Shown: one piece after another, positions 32,601 through 41,656 of the stretch
How positions within the stretch are numbered: position 1 is the stretch's first letter
Layout: each line of letters opens with the position of its first letter
Origin: Streptomyces sp. NL15-2K
GTDB lineage: Bacteria; Actinomycetota; Actinomycetes; Streptomycetales; Streptomycetaceae
DNA: 64,000 bases
Reading direction: 5' to 3'
Assembly (NCBI RefSeq): GCF_030551255.1
Contig: NZ_CP130630.1
Span: 9,857,001-9,921,000 of the forward strand
Made by a program: the position numbers and the translations under genes
Notes under the pieces: generated by a model
Database searches by the model: none
Seen by the model: the letters and a program-made list of their open reading frames with translations, nothing else
Told to the model about the DNA's origin: nothing

Positions 32601-35002
32601 TCGGCCCAGGCGGCGGCGTCCCTGCGCTGAGCCTCGTCCAGCACGACGACGCTGCCGCCGTAGCCGAGGAAGGCGAACAGGTCGTACGCCGAAAGGTCGA
32701 AGTCCAGCGCGGACAAGGCGATGGTGCGGTCGGCGGCGCCGATACCGAACTGGTCGTTCACCGCGTCAACGGTGTTGGCCACGGCCCGGTGCGGAACCTC
32801 AACACCCTTGGGCACTCCTGTCGAACCGGACGTGAAAATCACGTACATGACCGATTCTGGATCGACCGGCACCGGGGCCTGCACCGGCTCGCACCCGGCC
32901 GAATCCTCGACGAGCAACGGCTCCACGCCGGTCGGCCACTGCGGACGAGCCGCGTTCGCCTGGTCGGTGAGTACGAACTTGACCCCCGCCGTGCGGTACA
33001 CCTCAGCGCGCCGGGCCGGCGGCACGTCCACTCCGGACGGCACGTACGAGGCTCCCGAGGCCAAGACGCCGAGGACGGCGACCACTTGGTCGGGGCCCTT
33101 GGGGAGGGTCACGCCGACGCTGTCGCCGGGCGTCACGCCCCGGCCCCGCAACAGCTGGGCAACGCGCAGTGCTCGTACGGACAGCTCGCCGTAGGACATA
33201 GAGCCGTCCTTGCCCCACAGCAACGCGGTCCGGTCCGGTGCGGACCGGGCGTGTGCGAAGAACCGCTCGTGGAGCAAACTGTGTTGGGTGGCGCCCTCGG
33301 TGTCGTTGACCCGCTCCCGCACGGTGCGCTGCTCGGCCGGCAGCATCGGAGGTACGGGCTCGGACCAACGGGCCGCGTCGTCGAGCAGCCCCTGGACCAG
33401 GTCGACGTAGGCGTTGAACATTGCGTCGAGCATCCCGGCCGGGAACACCGAGTCGCGCGCGTCCCAGTTGGCCAGGATTCCGCCGTTGAACTCGGTGACC
33501 TGGGCATCGAGCCAGACCTGCGGGCCCTGGGAGATGATCCAGCACGGCTCGCCGAAGCAGTGGCGCACGTCCGGGCTGAAGAGGTCCCCGAGGTCCAGCG
33601 CGCTGGTGTAGACGACCGGGGCGAGGACTCTGTCACCGCCGCCATGCCTGCTCAGGTCGCGCAGCACTTCGATGCCGGTGTACTCGGCGTGGCTGGAGGT
33701 CTCCCGCAGCCGGGCCTGTATTCGGCTCGCCCTCTCGGCGAAGGGCACGGCCTGCGACAGGTCGACGTCGAGCATGACCGAGCTGGAGAAGTCGCCGACG
33801 AGCTTGTCGACGTCCTCGTTCAGCGGCTCCCGGTCGAAGACCGGCAGGTTCAGCAGGAATCGGTCGGCCGAACTCCATGCGCCGACGGTTTCGGCGAACA
33901 CGGTGGCGAGGGCGGTGGCCGGTGTCACACCGTGTTCCTTGGCCCGCTTCCGCAGCCGTTGGGTGTCCTCGGGGGAGAGCCAGTGGTGGCGCCGCGTGAC
34001 CGTGGGACCGGTCGCCTCGTCGGAGTGGACCGGCAGGGTAGGTGCACCGGGCAGTTCGGCGAGCTGTTCGCGCCACCAGTCCCGGGCCTCGTTCCGCGTG
34101 TGCCGGCGGATCGTCGCGCGTTCGGCGAGGTAGCGAGGATAGCTGTAGTCGATGGGCGGCAGCGGTTCGTCCGGCCGCTCGTAGAGGTGGGCCAGATCGG
34201 CGAGGAGGTTGCGCAGGCTGAGGGCGTCCGCGGCGACCATGTCCAGGTTGACGTGCATCCGGGTGGCACCGTTGCCGAGCAAGGAGAGCTGGACGTCGAA
34301 GACCTCGCCGGCGGAGATGTCCATGACCCGGTGGGACAGCCGTGAACGGATCGCATCGAGCCGCGCTGCGGTTTCCTGGGCGGGACAGTCACGGAGGTCG
34401 TGCGTGGTCAGTCCGGGCCAGCTGGAACGCTCGTCGATGCGCTGGGTGCCGTCGGCGCCGATCCTGACCCGTAGCATGCCGTGGCGCTCCTGCAGGCGGC
34501 GCACCGCCTGCTCCAGTCGTCCAGGATCGAGCCCGCCGCCCCCTTCCCCGGCGGCCCCCGTACTGGTCTGGAACTCGGTGTAGAAGTGCGCGGCAACACC
34601 GCTGAGCTCCTGGCTCGGCGCCCGCCCGATCCAGAAGGCGTGCTGCATGGCGGCCAGCGGGAAGGGCGCCGATTCATCAACGTGCACCGGACGGGCGACG
34701 GCCGTCGCGGTGCCGTCACCGCGCCGCTGCTGTATGAGCGCCCACCATGCGGCCGGGGTGGGCTTGTCGGCCAGGTCGCCGTAACTGACCCGGACACCGT
34801 GCCGACGGAGTATGCCGGCCATCCGGATCACGAAGATCGAGTCCATGCCGAGCGCGAACAGGTCGACCTCGTCGGTGACTTCGTCGGACGGCAGGCCGGT
34901 CAGCTCGCAGATGCGCTGACGCACTTCCGAAACGTTGGTCATCCAGTCCGTGGTGTTGCCGTGGATCTTGTTCGAGCGTGGAAAGGCAAGCCGATCGGCC
35001 AT
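26675..35002 (-). CDS. NRPS1: ArCP-Cy-A-PCP-Cy-PCP-Cy-A-PCP
   Basis: I choose ATG 35002 (GGAG seven bases upstream) over GTG 35005, giving 2775 aa. Domains by residue: aryl carrier (Ser about 56), Cy1 112-565 (D255/D260), A1 575-1065, PCP1 (Ser 1114), Cy2 1168-1605 (D1302/D1307), PCP2 (Ser 1682), Cy3 1737-2170 (D1867/D1872), A2 2190-2670, PCP3 (Ser 2722). Module 2 has no adenylation domain, as in yersiniabactin HMWP2, so A1 or A2 must load PCP2. A2 reads D-L-F-N-L-S-L-I-W (cysteine-like). A1 reads D-L-Y-S-x-G-L-I-H and may prefer another residue. The aryl ligase primes the aryl carrier. With NRPS2 this predicts an aryl cap plus up to four cyclised residues. A Zur box lies upstream. Confidence 0.94.
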
Positions 35003-35036
35003 CACGTCACTCCAGACACAAGGCGACAGCTAGAAG

Positions 35037-35051
35037 TGATAATCGTTTTCA
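35037..35051 (-). promoter_or_regulatory. Zur box of the NRPS operon
   Basis: TGATAATCGTTTTCA (plus strand; minus strand TGAAAACGATTATCA) departs from perfect palindromy only in the TGATAA arm. It sits 35 nt upstream of the NRPS1 start and would control the whole 12-gene operon. In S. coelicolor, Zur is known to control the coelibactin genes from such a site. Confidence 0.8.
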
Positions 35052-35332
35052 GTTAACTGCTGGCGATGGTCGTGGTCAAGGGTGCAAAAGTGGCCAGGCG
35101 ACTTAGGTGTTTCGCGGCTGCCTGCCTTTTGGATGGTTCTGCGGTGATTGGCATGCCTTGTTGTTGATCGACTCCAGAGGCGCTACGGGGGTGTGGATGA
35201 AGGCTGGGTAGCGTGCGGAGCCGCTCCCGCGAGGCTCGCCCGGCCAGCGCAGCAGCCAATCGGCCGGATGCTGGGCATTCGGAGACCTTGATGAAGCGGT
35301 AGGCCACGCCGCGCTCAAGGGGCGGTAGTCGT

Positions 35333-35560
35333 TCATCCCGCGTGCAGTCCGTCAGAGAAGAAGACGGCGGCCAGCTGGGCCGCTGCCGAGTCATAGATTC
35401 GGGGGCCTTTGGCGCCATCCCGCACGAGAGCCGCTCCCAGGCATTGTCGGGGGCGTCGCCGATGAGCTGGTCGATGCGCCAGCAGCCGGCTGCGGACAAC
35501 GTTGCTCGGCGCGCAGAACGCCGCTTACTGGCTTCGTTCAGTTCCAGCAGCAGCGGTCGC
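35333..35560 (-). pseudogene. IS701-family transposase relic
   Basis: On the minus strand, NAWERLSCG is followed after a 1-nt deletion by GAKGPRIYDSAAAQL and VFFSDGLHAG, the conserved middle of IS701-family DDE transposases (WERLSxGxGAKGPRxYDWA). A TGA at 35333-35335 stands where the family has a Trp codon. No terminal repeats were found. The surrounding stretch 35052-35642 holds no intact gene. The relic separates the NRPS promoter from the zinc ABC genes and is evidence of past insertion. Confidence 0.65.
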
Positions 35561-35642
35561 CCATTGATTACGTCACCGTCAGGGCACCGCGCCCAAGCGG
35601 TCACGCCTTGATGCAGTACCGGTTCACGGCGCCGCGCCGGTC

Positions 35643-36482
35643 TCAGCCAGTGGGCATGGCGCGGCGCCGCAGAGGCAGCCCGAGCAGGCCGCTGTGGGGG
35701 GAGAGGACCAGGGAGATCAGGAAGACGACGGCGACGACGAGGGTGATGGTGCCGCCGGTGGCGAGGTCCCAGCGGGTTGACAGGGCGAGTCCGAGGGCGC
35801 AGGAGCCGGTCCCGAGGGCGACGGACAGCAGCACGGTCAGGCCGATGCGGTCCGTCCACAGGCGGGCGGTGGCGGCGGGGCCGACGATGAGGGCCATGGC
35901 AAGCATGACGCCGATGGCGGGCGCGGTGACGATGATGACGGCCTCGATGAGGACCAGTAGGAGGAGGTCGAGGGCGGTCACGGGGTATCCGGCGGCGCGT
36001 TGGCCGTCGGGGTCGAAGGCGCCGTACATGAGCTCTTTGTGGAGGGCGGCGAGTACCAGCAGGACCAGCGCGCCCACACCGGCCGTCACGGCGAGGTCGT
36101 GCCCGGTGACGGTGACGATGGAGCCGGTCATGAAGGATTCGAGGTCGCGGCTGAAGCCGTTGGAGGCGGACAACAGAGCCACACCGAGGGCGAAGCCGGC
36201 GGCCAGCACGATGCCGGTCGCGGTGGTCGCGCCCTGGTCGTGGCGGCGTGAGATGGCGAGAACGCACAGGCAGATCAGCACCCCCATGGCGGCGCCACCG
36301 AGGTAGATGTCGATGCCGGCCACGGCGGCGAGGACGACGCCGGGGAAGGTGGCGTGGGTCATGGCCATCGTGAAGAAGCCCATGCGGCGCAGCACGACAT
36401 GCACGCCGATCGCGCCGCACACGGCGCCGACCAGCGCGGCCTCCAGCAGGGCGCGGTGGGTGTAGGAGTCGAGCCAGCTCAT
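35643..36482 (-). CDS. Metal ABC importer permease 2 (ABC-3 family)
   Basis: The 279-aa protein starts at ATG 36482, overlapping the stop of the upstream permease. It has seven to eight hydrophobic helices and ABC-3 motifs (MGFFTMAMTHATFPGVVLA, AAGYPVTALDLLLLVLIEAVIIVTAPAIG). The family moves Zn or Mn through ZnuB/TroCD/MntCD-like channels. Having two different permeases resembles TroCD/SitCD rather than classical ZnuB homodimers. The Zur box before znuA makes zinc the likely ion. It is the last gene of the four-gene operon. Confidence 0.88.
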   Translation of the reverse strand: MSWLDSYTHRALLEAALVGAVCGAIGVHVVLRRMGFFTMAMTHATFPGVVLAAVAGIDIYLGGAAMGVLICLCVLAISRRHDQGATTATGIVLAAGFALGVALLSASNGFSRDLESFMTGSIVTVTGHDLAVTAGVGALVLLVLAALHKELMYGAFDPDGQRAAGYPVTALDLLLLVLIEAVIIVTAPAIGVMLAMALIVGPAATARLWTDRIGLTVLLSVALGTGSCALGLALSTRWDLATGGTITLVVAVVFLISLVLSPHSGLLGLPLRRRAMPTG

Positions 36483-37321
36483 GCCCGTACCGCCTTGCGT
36501 GCGGCGAGCAGCAGGGCGTACGCGGCCGTCATCAGCAGAACGATCGCGGGCCCGGCGGCCAGTTGTACGTCGTGCCGGACCGACGCCTGGTAGCTCGCCG
36601 CCAGTCCGAGCCAGCCGCACAGCGCGCCGAAGACCGCGCCGATGGCGGCGATGACCGGGATGCGGTGCGAGAGCAGTCGGCCGAAGGCGGCGGGCACGAT
36701 CATCAGCGCGATCACCAGGACGGTGCCCACGGCGCGGACCGCCGCCACCACGACCAGGGCGATCAGGATGTTCAGCGCGAGGTCGAGCAGCCAGGTGCGG
36801 TATCCCATGGCGCGGGCGGCCTCCGGGTCGAAGGCCCGCAGCGCGAAGTGCCGCCCCAGGAGCGCCAGCGCGACCAGGCAGGCGGCGACGAGCACGGCGC
36901 TCTGCACGATTTCGGCGCGGGTGACGGTGAGCACCTGTCCGAAGAGAAAGGCGTTCAGGTCGTGCCGGTAGTCGTGCTGCCGGGAGACCAGGACGACGCC
37001 GAGCCCGAAGAACGCGGTAAGGATGACGGTCAGTGCCGAGTCCTCGCTGATGCGCGGCGCGCGGGTGAGCAGCGTCAGCAGAGCGGCGGTGAGCAGTCCG
37101 GCGACCAGCGCGCCCCAGAAGACCCCGTCCGCGGCCCCGGCTGCGAACCCGACCACGACGCCAGGGAAGACGGTGTGCGTGAGCGCGTCGGCGACGTACG
37201 CGAGACGGCGTACGAGGACGAAGACGCCGACCGCGCCGCCCAGTACGCCCAGAATCAGCAACTCCACAAGGGCACGGGCCATGTACGGAACCTCGAAGGG
37301 GTCAGTGAGCGGAGAGCCCAT
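36479..37321 (-). CDS. znuB: Metal ABC importer permease 1 (ABC-3 family)
   Basis: I start the 280-aa permease at ATG 37321, one base overlapping the ATPase stop (TGATG). The longer open frame upstream lies within the ATPase gene. Motifs of the family are RRLAYVADALTHTVFPGVVVGF and DPEAARAMGYRTWLLDLALNILIALVVV. About eight membrane helices are visible. It would form a heteromeric channel with the next permease and be driven by the ATPase. The symbol znuB is a functional guess, because either permease could deserve it. Confidence 0.88.
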   Translation of the reverse strand: MGSPLTDPFEVPYMARALVELLILGVLGGAVGVFVLVRRLAYVADALTHTVFPGVVVGFAAGAADGVFWGALVAGLLTAALLTLLTRAPRISEDSALTVILTAFFGLGVVLVSRQHDYRHDLNAFLFGQVLTVTRAEIVQSAVLVAACLVALALLGRHFALRAFDPEAARAMGYRTWLLDLALNILIALVVVAAVRAVGTVLVIALMIVPAAFGRLLSHRIPVIAAIGAVFGALCGWLGLAASYQASVRHDVQLAAGPAIVLLMTAAYALLLAARKAVRA

Positions 37322-38115
37322 CACATCCCTGCCACGATCGTGCTGCCGTCGACTTCGAGCACATGTGCGCCGTAGCAGCAGCGGAGGTTGTCGGCGGTCA
37401 GCGTCCGCTCCGGCGGGCCGAACCCGTACTGCCGCCCGTTGAGCAGACAGACCTGCCGGCACAGGGCGTGCGCGACCGACAGGTCATGGGTGGAGACGAG
37501 GACCGCGGCACCGCCCGCCAGCAGTTCGCGCAGCGCGCCGAGCAGTGCGTCGCGGCTGACCGCGTCGACGCCGTTGAACGGCTCGTCGAGGAGGAGTACG
37601 TCGGCCTGCTGGGCGATGGCGCGGGCCAGCAGGACGCGCTGGCGCTGGCCGCCGGAGAGGGTGCCGAAGCGGTCCCTCGCCCGGTCGGCGAGGCCGACCA
37701 GGTCCAGGGCGTCGCCGGCGATGGTCCGGTCGCGTTTCCCGGGGCGGCGCAGCCAGCCCGCCGCCCGGTAGCGGCCCATCAGCACCACCTGGCCGACGGT
37801 GACGGGGAATTCGGGGTCGAGGGTGTCGGCCTGCGGGACATAGGCGGTGCGGGAACGGGCGGCGGCCGGGCGCTGCCCGCGCACCGTGACGTTGCCGGAG
37901 GCGACGGTGACCAGGCCGAGCGTGGCCTTGATGAGGGTGGACTTGCCCGCGCCGTTGGGGCCGACGAGGGCGGTGGCCTGGCCGGCGGGGACCGTGCCGT
38001 GCACGTCCCGCAGCACGGTCGCGGAGCCGTAGGCCAGGGTGGCGTGGTCGAAGACGATCGCCGGGGGCGGACTTTCCTCGGTGCGCGGCTGGGGTACGAC
38101 GGCGGTGGCGGTCAC
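37321..38115 (-). CDS. znuC: Zinc ABC importer ATPase
   Basis: The 264-aa ABC ATPase has Walker A GPNGAGKST, Q-loop PQADTLD, signature LSGGQRQR, Walker B VLLLDEPFNGVD and the switch STHDLS. The C-terminal part is Cys-containing (NLRCCYGAHVLEVDG). It overlaps the znuA stop by 4 nt and precedes two permease genes, the usual order of metal ABC-3 importers. The Zur box ahead of znuA places it in the zinc regulon. Confidence 0.9.
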   Translation of the reverse strand: MTATAVVPQPRTEESPPPAIVFDHATLAYGSATVLRDVHGTVPAGQATALVGPNGAGKSTLIKATLGLVTVASGNVTVRGQRPAAARSRTAYVPQADTLDPEFPVTVGQVVLMGRYRAAGWLRRPGKRDRTIAGDALDLVGLADRARDRFGTLSGGQRQRVLLARAIAQQADVLLLDEPFNGVDAVSRDALLGALRELLAGGAAVLVSTHDLSVAHALCRQVCLLNGRQYGFGPPERTLTADNLRCCYGAHVLEVDGSTIVAGM

Positions 38116-39065
38116 TTCAGGGCGTCCACGATCGTCTTGGTGTTGAACTCCATGCTTTTGAGGTAGGTGTCGCCCGCCGAACCCTTCGGTCCGAGCGAAT
38201 CGCCGTACAGCGAGCCGTCGCCGGCGACCACCTTCACCCCGGACTGGCGGGCGATGGCCTGGGCGGTCTTGGGAGGCAGCGAGGTCTCGCCGAAGACGGC
38301 TTTGACCTTCTGCTTCTTGATCTTCTCGACCAGGCTGTCCAGCTGATTGCCGGACAGTTCGGCCTGGTCACTGAAGTCGGGGATGACCGAGCCGACATAC
38401 GTCAGCTGGTAGCGGTCGATGTAGTACCCGAAGGCGTCGTGGTTGGTGACCAGCTTGCGGTCGTCGGCGGGCAGCGCGTTGATCTGGCCGGCGATGTCCT
38501 TGTCGAGGGCGTCCAGCTTGTCCGCGTACGCCGTGTAGTTGTCCGCGTAGTCCGCCTTGTGCGACGGGTCGGCCTCGATCAGGGCCTTTTCGATGGTCTC
38601 GCTCATGCTCTTGGCGTTGAGCGGGTTGTGCCAGATGTGCGGGTCATCGGCGGTCTTGCCGGTTTCGTGGTCCTCGCCCTGGCGCAGGGTGATGCCCGTG
38701 CTGGTGTCGACGGTCTCGCCGTCGAAGCCGGACGCCTCAACGGTCTTGGGCAGCCACTCGTCCTCCAGACCCACGCCGTTCTTCACCAGCAGCGCGGCTT
38801 CGCCGATCGCCTGGAGTGCGGCCGGGGTCGGCTCGTACTCGTGGGGCGAGGCGTTGGGCTTGACCAGCTGCGTGACAGTGACCCGGTCCCCGCCGATGTT
38901 GCGGACGAAGTCGGCGACTTGAGTGGTGGTGGCCACGACCTTGACCGTGCCACCGTCCTTGGCGTCGCCGCTGTCGGCGTCGGCGCTGGCGCCGCAGGCG
39001 GTGAGTGAAGCGGCGGTGACCGCTGCGAGGGCGGCGGCCGTGCTGAGGCGCGGGGAGTGACGCAC
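38112..39065 (-). CDS. znuA: Zinc-binding lipoprotein of ABC importer (ZnuA/TroA family)
   Basis: I place the start at GTG 39065, preceded by GGAG, rather than at ATG 39104, which would put the Zur box inside the coding region. The 317-aa protein has a signal peptide with lipobox LTAC. The four metal ligand regions of cluster A-I binding proteins are visible: PHEYEP, DPHIWHNP, TNHDAFGYY and the acidic C-terminal GDGSLYGDSLG. The His-rich loop is short (GEDHETGK). It captures zinc outside the membrane for the downstream ATPase and permeases. Zinc rather than manganese is favoured by the Zur box. Confidence 0.9.
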   Translation of the reverse strand: MRHSPRLSTAAALAAVTAASLTACGASADADSGDAKDGGTVKVVATTTQVADFVRNIGGDRVTVTQLVKPNASPHEYEPTPAALQAIGEAALLVKNGVGLEDEWLPKTVEASGFDGETVDTSTGITLRQGEDHETGKTADDPHIWHNPLNAKSMSETIEKALIEADPSHKADYADNYTAYADKLDALDKDIAGQINALPADDRKLVTNHDAFGYYIDRYQLTYVGSVIPDFSDQAELSGNQLDSLVEKIKKQKVKAVFGETSLPPKTAQAIARQSGVKVVAGDGSLYGDSLGPKGSAGDTYLKSMEFNTKTIVDALK

Positions 39066-39088
39066 GGAAGTTCTCCATCTAACATTCA

Positions 39089-39103
39089 TGGAAATCATTT
39101 TCA
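39089..39103 (-). promoter_or_regulatory. Zur box of the znuA operon
   Basis: TGGAAATCATTTTCA matches the TGAAAATCATTTTCA consensus at 14 of 15 positions. It lies 23 nt upstream of the GTG start used here. Confidence 0.85.
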
Positions 39104-39704
39104 TTTAGCATCCAGCATGGATGAGGCGCCGGTCAACCGGGAGCGTCAGGGCGGGCAGGCTGTGGGAACTCTCGTGCGGCTCGGTCGGGCCATGGCCGCC
39201 GACTCGAACTGCCGCCGATGCGCGCCCGGGTGGCCGGCTGCCCGTCCGGCTCGGGCGACGACCGGCACCACCCCGCTCCTGTGGCTGCTGACTCAACGGA
39301 TCCGCCGCGCCGAGGAGTTGCTGGATGTCGACGACGGCAGCGGTGATGTCATCGCGCCAGCTACGGCATGGGTGCCGCCGCGGCACTTCAAAACCGTACT
39401 ATCGGCGTGCCCCGGACGCCTGCCACCGTATTCAAAGAGCCTCATCAGCAGTGATGGCGCCTGTCTTGTTGGCGCGAGGCGACGCCGAGTGGGTGGCCGC
39501 CGCCGATGCGGGTGCGGCCGCTCGCCCTCGTCAAGGTCGTGGCGGAGCAACTCGGCGAAGAACTGCGCGGCGGTGAACCGGTCCTCGGCGGGGTGGTCGA
39601 ACAGCGGCCGGTAGGGGGCGGCCGGGTCGCGCAGGGGCGGTACCTCGTCGAACAAGAGCCTCTCGACAGGGCCCAAACGAGCCTGAGTGCCGACGGCCTT
39701 GTGT
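39104..39704. other. Intergenic region between znuA and the ABC exporter genes
   Basis: No intact gene is supported. A minus-strand stretch near 39550-39676 reads VERLLFDEVPPLRDPAAPYRP and RFTAAQFFAELLRH in part, faintly like the end of a PknG-type kinase. It has no start context and may be a relic or chance. Confidence 0.35.
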
Positions 39705-39723
39705 TTACGTTAGGCGCACCTCA
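39705..39723 (+). promoter_or_regulatory. Iron-box-like (DmdR/IdeR) operator
   Basis: TTACGTTAGGCGCACCTCA matches the Streptomyces iron box TTAGGTTAGGCTCACCTAA at 16 of 19 positions. A CATAAT -10-like hexamer overlaps its right end. It lies upstream of the two ABC half-transporter genes and suggests iron control. Confidence 0.6.
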
Positions 39724-39732
39724 TAATGCTAT

Positions 39733-39747
39733 TGAAAACGGCAATCA
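39733..39747 (+). promoter_or_regulatory. Zur-like site next to the iron box
   Basis: TGAAAACGGCAATCA retains the TGAAAA arm of a Zur box but has a weak second arm. It starts 10 bp after the iron-box-like site, so both repressors could act on one promoter. Low certainty. Confidence 0.35.
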
Positions 39748-39910
39748 TTTGCCTGCCAGCCGGTTGCCCTTTGGGATGCCCGTGTACTTGCACTGCGCAA
39801 CCTTGGGACACGTCGCCACTGGTGTTCTCGAGTGACCTGCCAGACGCTCGCCCCATTCACCGCCGAGCAGGTCACCGATCGATCAGCGAACGCAGGAGGA
39901 GCACGCTCGT

Positions 39911-41656
39911 ATGGCCGACCCCACCCCGCCGAATCCGATCGCTTCGCTGCTGCGTCCCGTGCGCGGCCGTCTCATGCTGGCAGCGGGCTTGCAGTGTCTG
40001 TCTTCAGCGCTCGTGCTCTCTCCGCTCATCACCAGCGGCGTCATCGCCCGGCAGCTTCTCGCCGACCCCACGGACCCGGGCATCTGGTCGACCTTGCTGA
40101 TCGGGTCGCTCCTGCTCGGACTGGGCCTCGCTCTGAGAGGCGCTGCGGATCTGATCGCGCACCTCGCCGACAACACTCTGACGCTGATCCTGCGACGGCG
40201 TGTCGCGGCCAGGTTGCGTACCGCCCCGCTCGGCTGGTTCACCGACACCACGGCAGGTCAGGTGAAGCAGGGCATGCAGGACGACGTCGGTGCGCTGCAT
40301 CATCTCGTCGCGCATTCCTACACAGAGATCGCGGGTGCCGTCGCGACGCCGATCGCCGCCTACGCGTACCTGTTCCTCATTGATTGGCGTCTGGCGTTGA
40401 TCCTGGCGGTCCCGGTCCCGGTCTTCGTGCTGATCTACCGGCGCATGATGGCCGACAGCGGGAAGCAGATGGGCGAGTACGGCCGCGTCCTGGCCGGCAT
40501 CAACAGTGCCGTGGTGGAGTTCGTCGACGGAATTCCGGTCGTGAAGACCTTCGGCCGGACCGGTCGTGCCCACGCCGCCTATCGCACCGCGGTCGAGCGT
40601 TTCACCACCTTCTTCCTCGGCTGGTCACGGCCGCTGATCGCGCCGGAGACCATCTCCAACCAGCTGATCGCCCCCATCGCCCTCCTGGTCCTGACACTTC
40701 TGTTCGGCACAGGGTTCGTCGCGGCGGGATGGATGGACGGGATCGACGTCTTGCCGTTCGCGCTGGTGGGCCTCGGCCTGGCCGGCCCGATCGGGGCGTT
40801 GACGTCGAACCTGCAAGCGCTGCAGATGGGACAGGCCGCAGCCGGCCGACTGAGCGCACTGTTCCAGATCGACCCGATCCCGGAACCGGACGCACCGGCG
40901 ATCCCGTCCGGGACGCGGATCGAGCTCGACCACGTCCACTTCGGCTACGAGCGGGACCGCGAGGTGCTCCACGACATCACCGCCACCTTCGAACCCGGCA
41001 GCGTCACCGCGATCGTGGGCGCCTCCGGGTCGGGCAAGTCGACGCTTGCGCGGCTGATGCTCCGTTACGCCGACCCATCCGCCGGTCAGATCCGGCTCGG
41101 CGGCGTCTCCCTCGACCAGATCGCCTCAGAGGAGTTGTTCCGCACGGTCGGGTCCGTCTTTCAGGACGTCCGCCTGGTCCGGGCCGGCATCGCCGACAAC
41201 ATCGCCCTGGCCCGTCCGAACGCGACTCGCACCGACATCGAGCGAGCCGCTTCCGCGGCGAACATCCACGAACGCATCCTGCGCCTCCCGCGCGGTTACG
41301 ACTCCGTCCACGGCGAAGACGCCATCCTCTCCGGAGGTGAAGCCCAACGCGTCAGCATCGCCCGGGCGTTCCTGCTCGACCCTGACGTGCTCATCCTCGA
41401 CGAGGCCACCTCAGCAGCCGACGCCGAATCCGAGCACGCCATCCAAACCGCGCTGTCGGCCCTGGTGACCGAACGCTCCCGCACCGTCATCGTGATCGCC
41501 CACCGGCTCGACACCATCCGCGACGCGGACCAGATCCTCGTCCTGGAACAGGGCCGAATTGTCGAGCAGGGACACCACCACGACCTCCTCAACTCCGGCG
41601 GCGCCTACCACCGTCTCTGGCACGCGCAGCACCAGATGGAAGGACAGCCCGGATGA
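39911..41656 (+). CDS. ABC half-transporter 1, YbtP/IrtA-like siderophore transporter
   Basis: The 581-aa protein has a six-helix membrane domain (residues about 20-310) and an ATPase domain (about 340-575) with GASGSGKST, LSGGEAQRVSIARA and VLILDEATSAAD. It resembles the paired fused half-transporters next to yersiniabactin, mycobactin and coelibactin genes (YbtP/YbtQ, IrtA/IrtB type), which have an exporter fold but can import. The second half-transporter starts within its stop codon, so a heterodimer is expected. AGGAGG lies upstream of ATG 39911. The promoter carries an iron-box-like site and a Zur-like half-site. Direction of transport cannot be told from sequence. Confidence 0.88.
   Translation: MADPTPPNPIASLLRPVRGRLMLAAGLQCLSSALVLSPLITSGVIARQLLADPTDPGIWSTLLIGSLLLGLGLALRGAADLIAHLADNTLTLILRRRVAARLRTAPLGWFTDTTAGQVKQGMQDDVGALHHLVAHSYTEIAGAVATPIAAYAYLFLIDWRLALILAVPVPVFVLIYRRMMADSGKQMGEYGRVLAGINSAVVEFVDGIPVVKTFGRTGRAHAAYRTAVERFTTFFLGWSRPLIAPETISNQLIAPIALLVLTLLFGTGFVAAGWMDGIDVLPFALVGLGLAGPIGALTSNLQALQMGQAAAGRLSALFQIDPIPEPDAPAIPSGTRIELDHVHFGYERDREVLHDITATFEPGSVTAIVGASGSGKSTLARLMLRYADPSAGQIRLGGVSLDQIASEELFRTVGSVFQDVRLVRAGIADNIALARPNATRTDIERAASAANIHERILRLPRGYDSVHGEDAILSGGEAQRVSIARAFLLDPDVLILDEATSAADAESEHAIQTALSALVTERSRTVIVIAHRLDTIRDADQILVLEQGRIVEQGHHHDLLNSGGAYHRLWHAQHQMEGQPG

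Noticed and set aside
32021..34345. A 774-codon plus-strand frame opposite NRPS1
   Set aside because: Same reason: antisense shadow without recognisable motifs.
35053..36420. A 455-codon minus-strand frame overlapping the permease
   Set aside because: Arg/Pro/His-rich out-of-frame translation of the permease gene; only its low-coordinate part reflects the IS701 relic.
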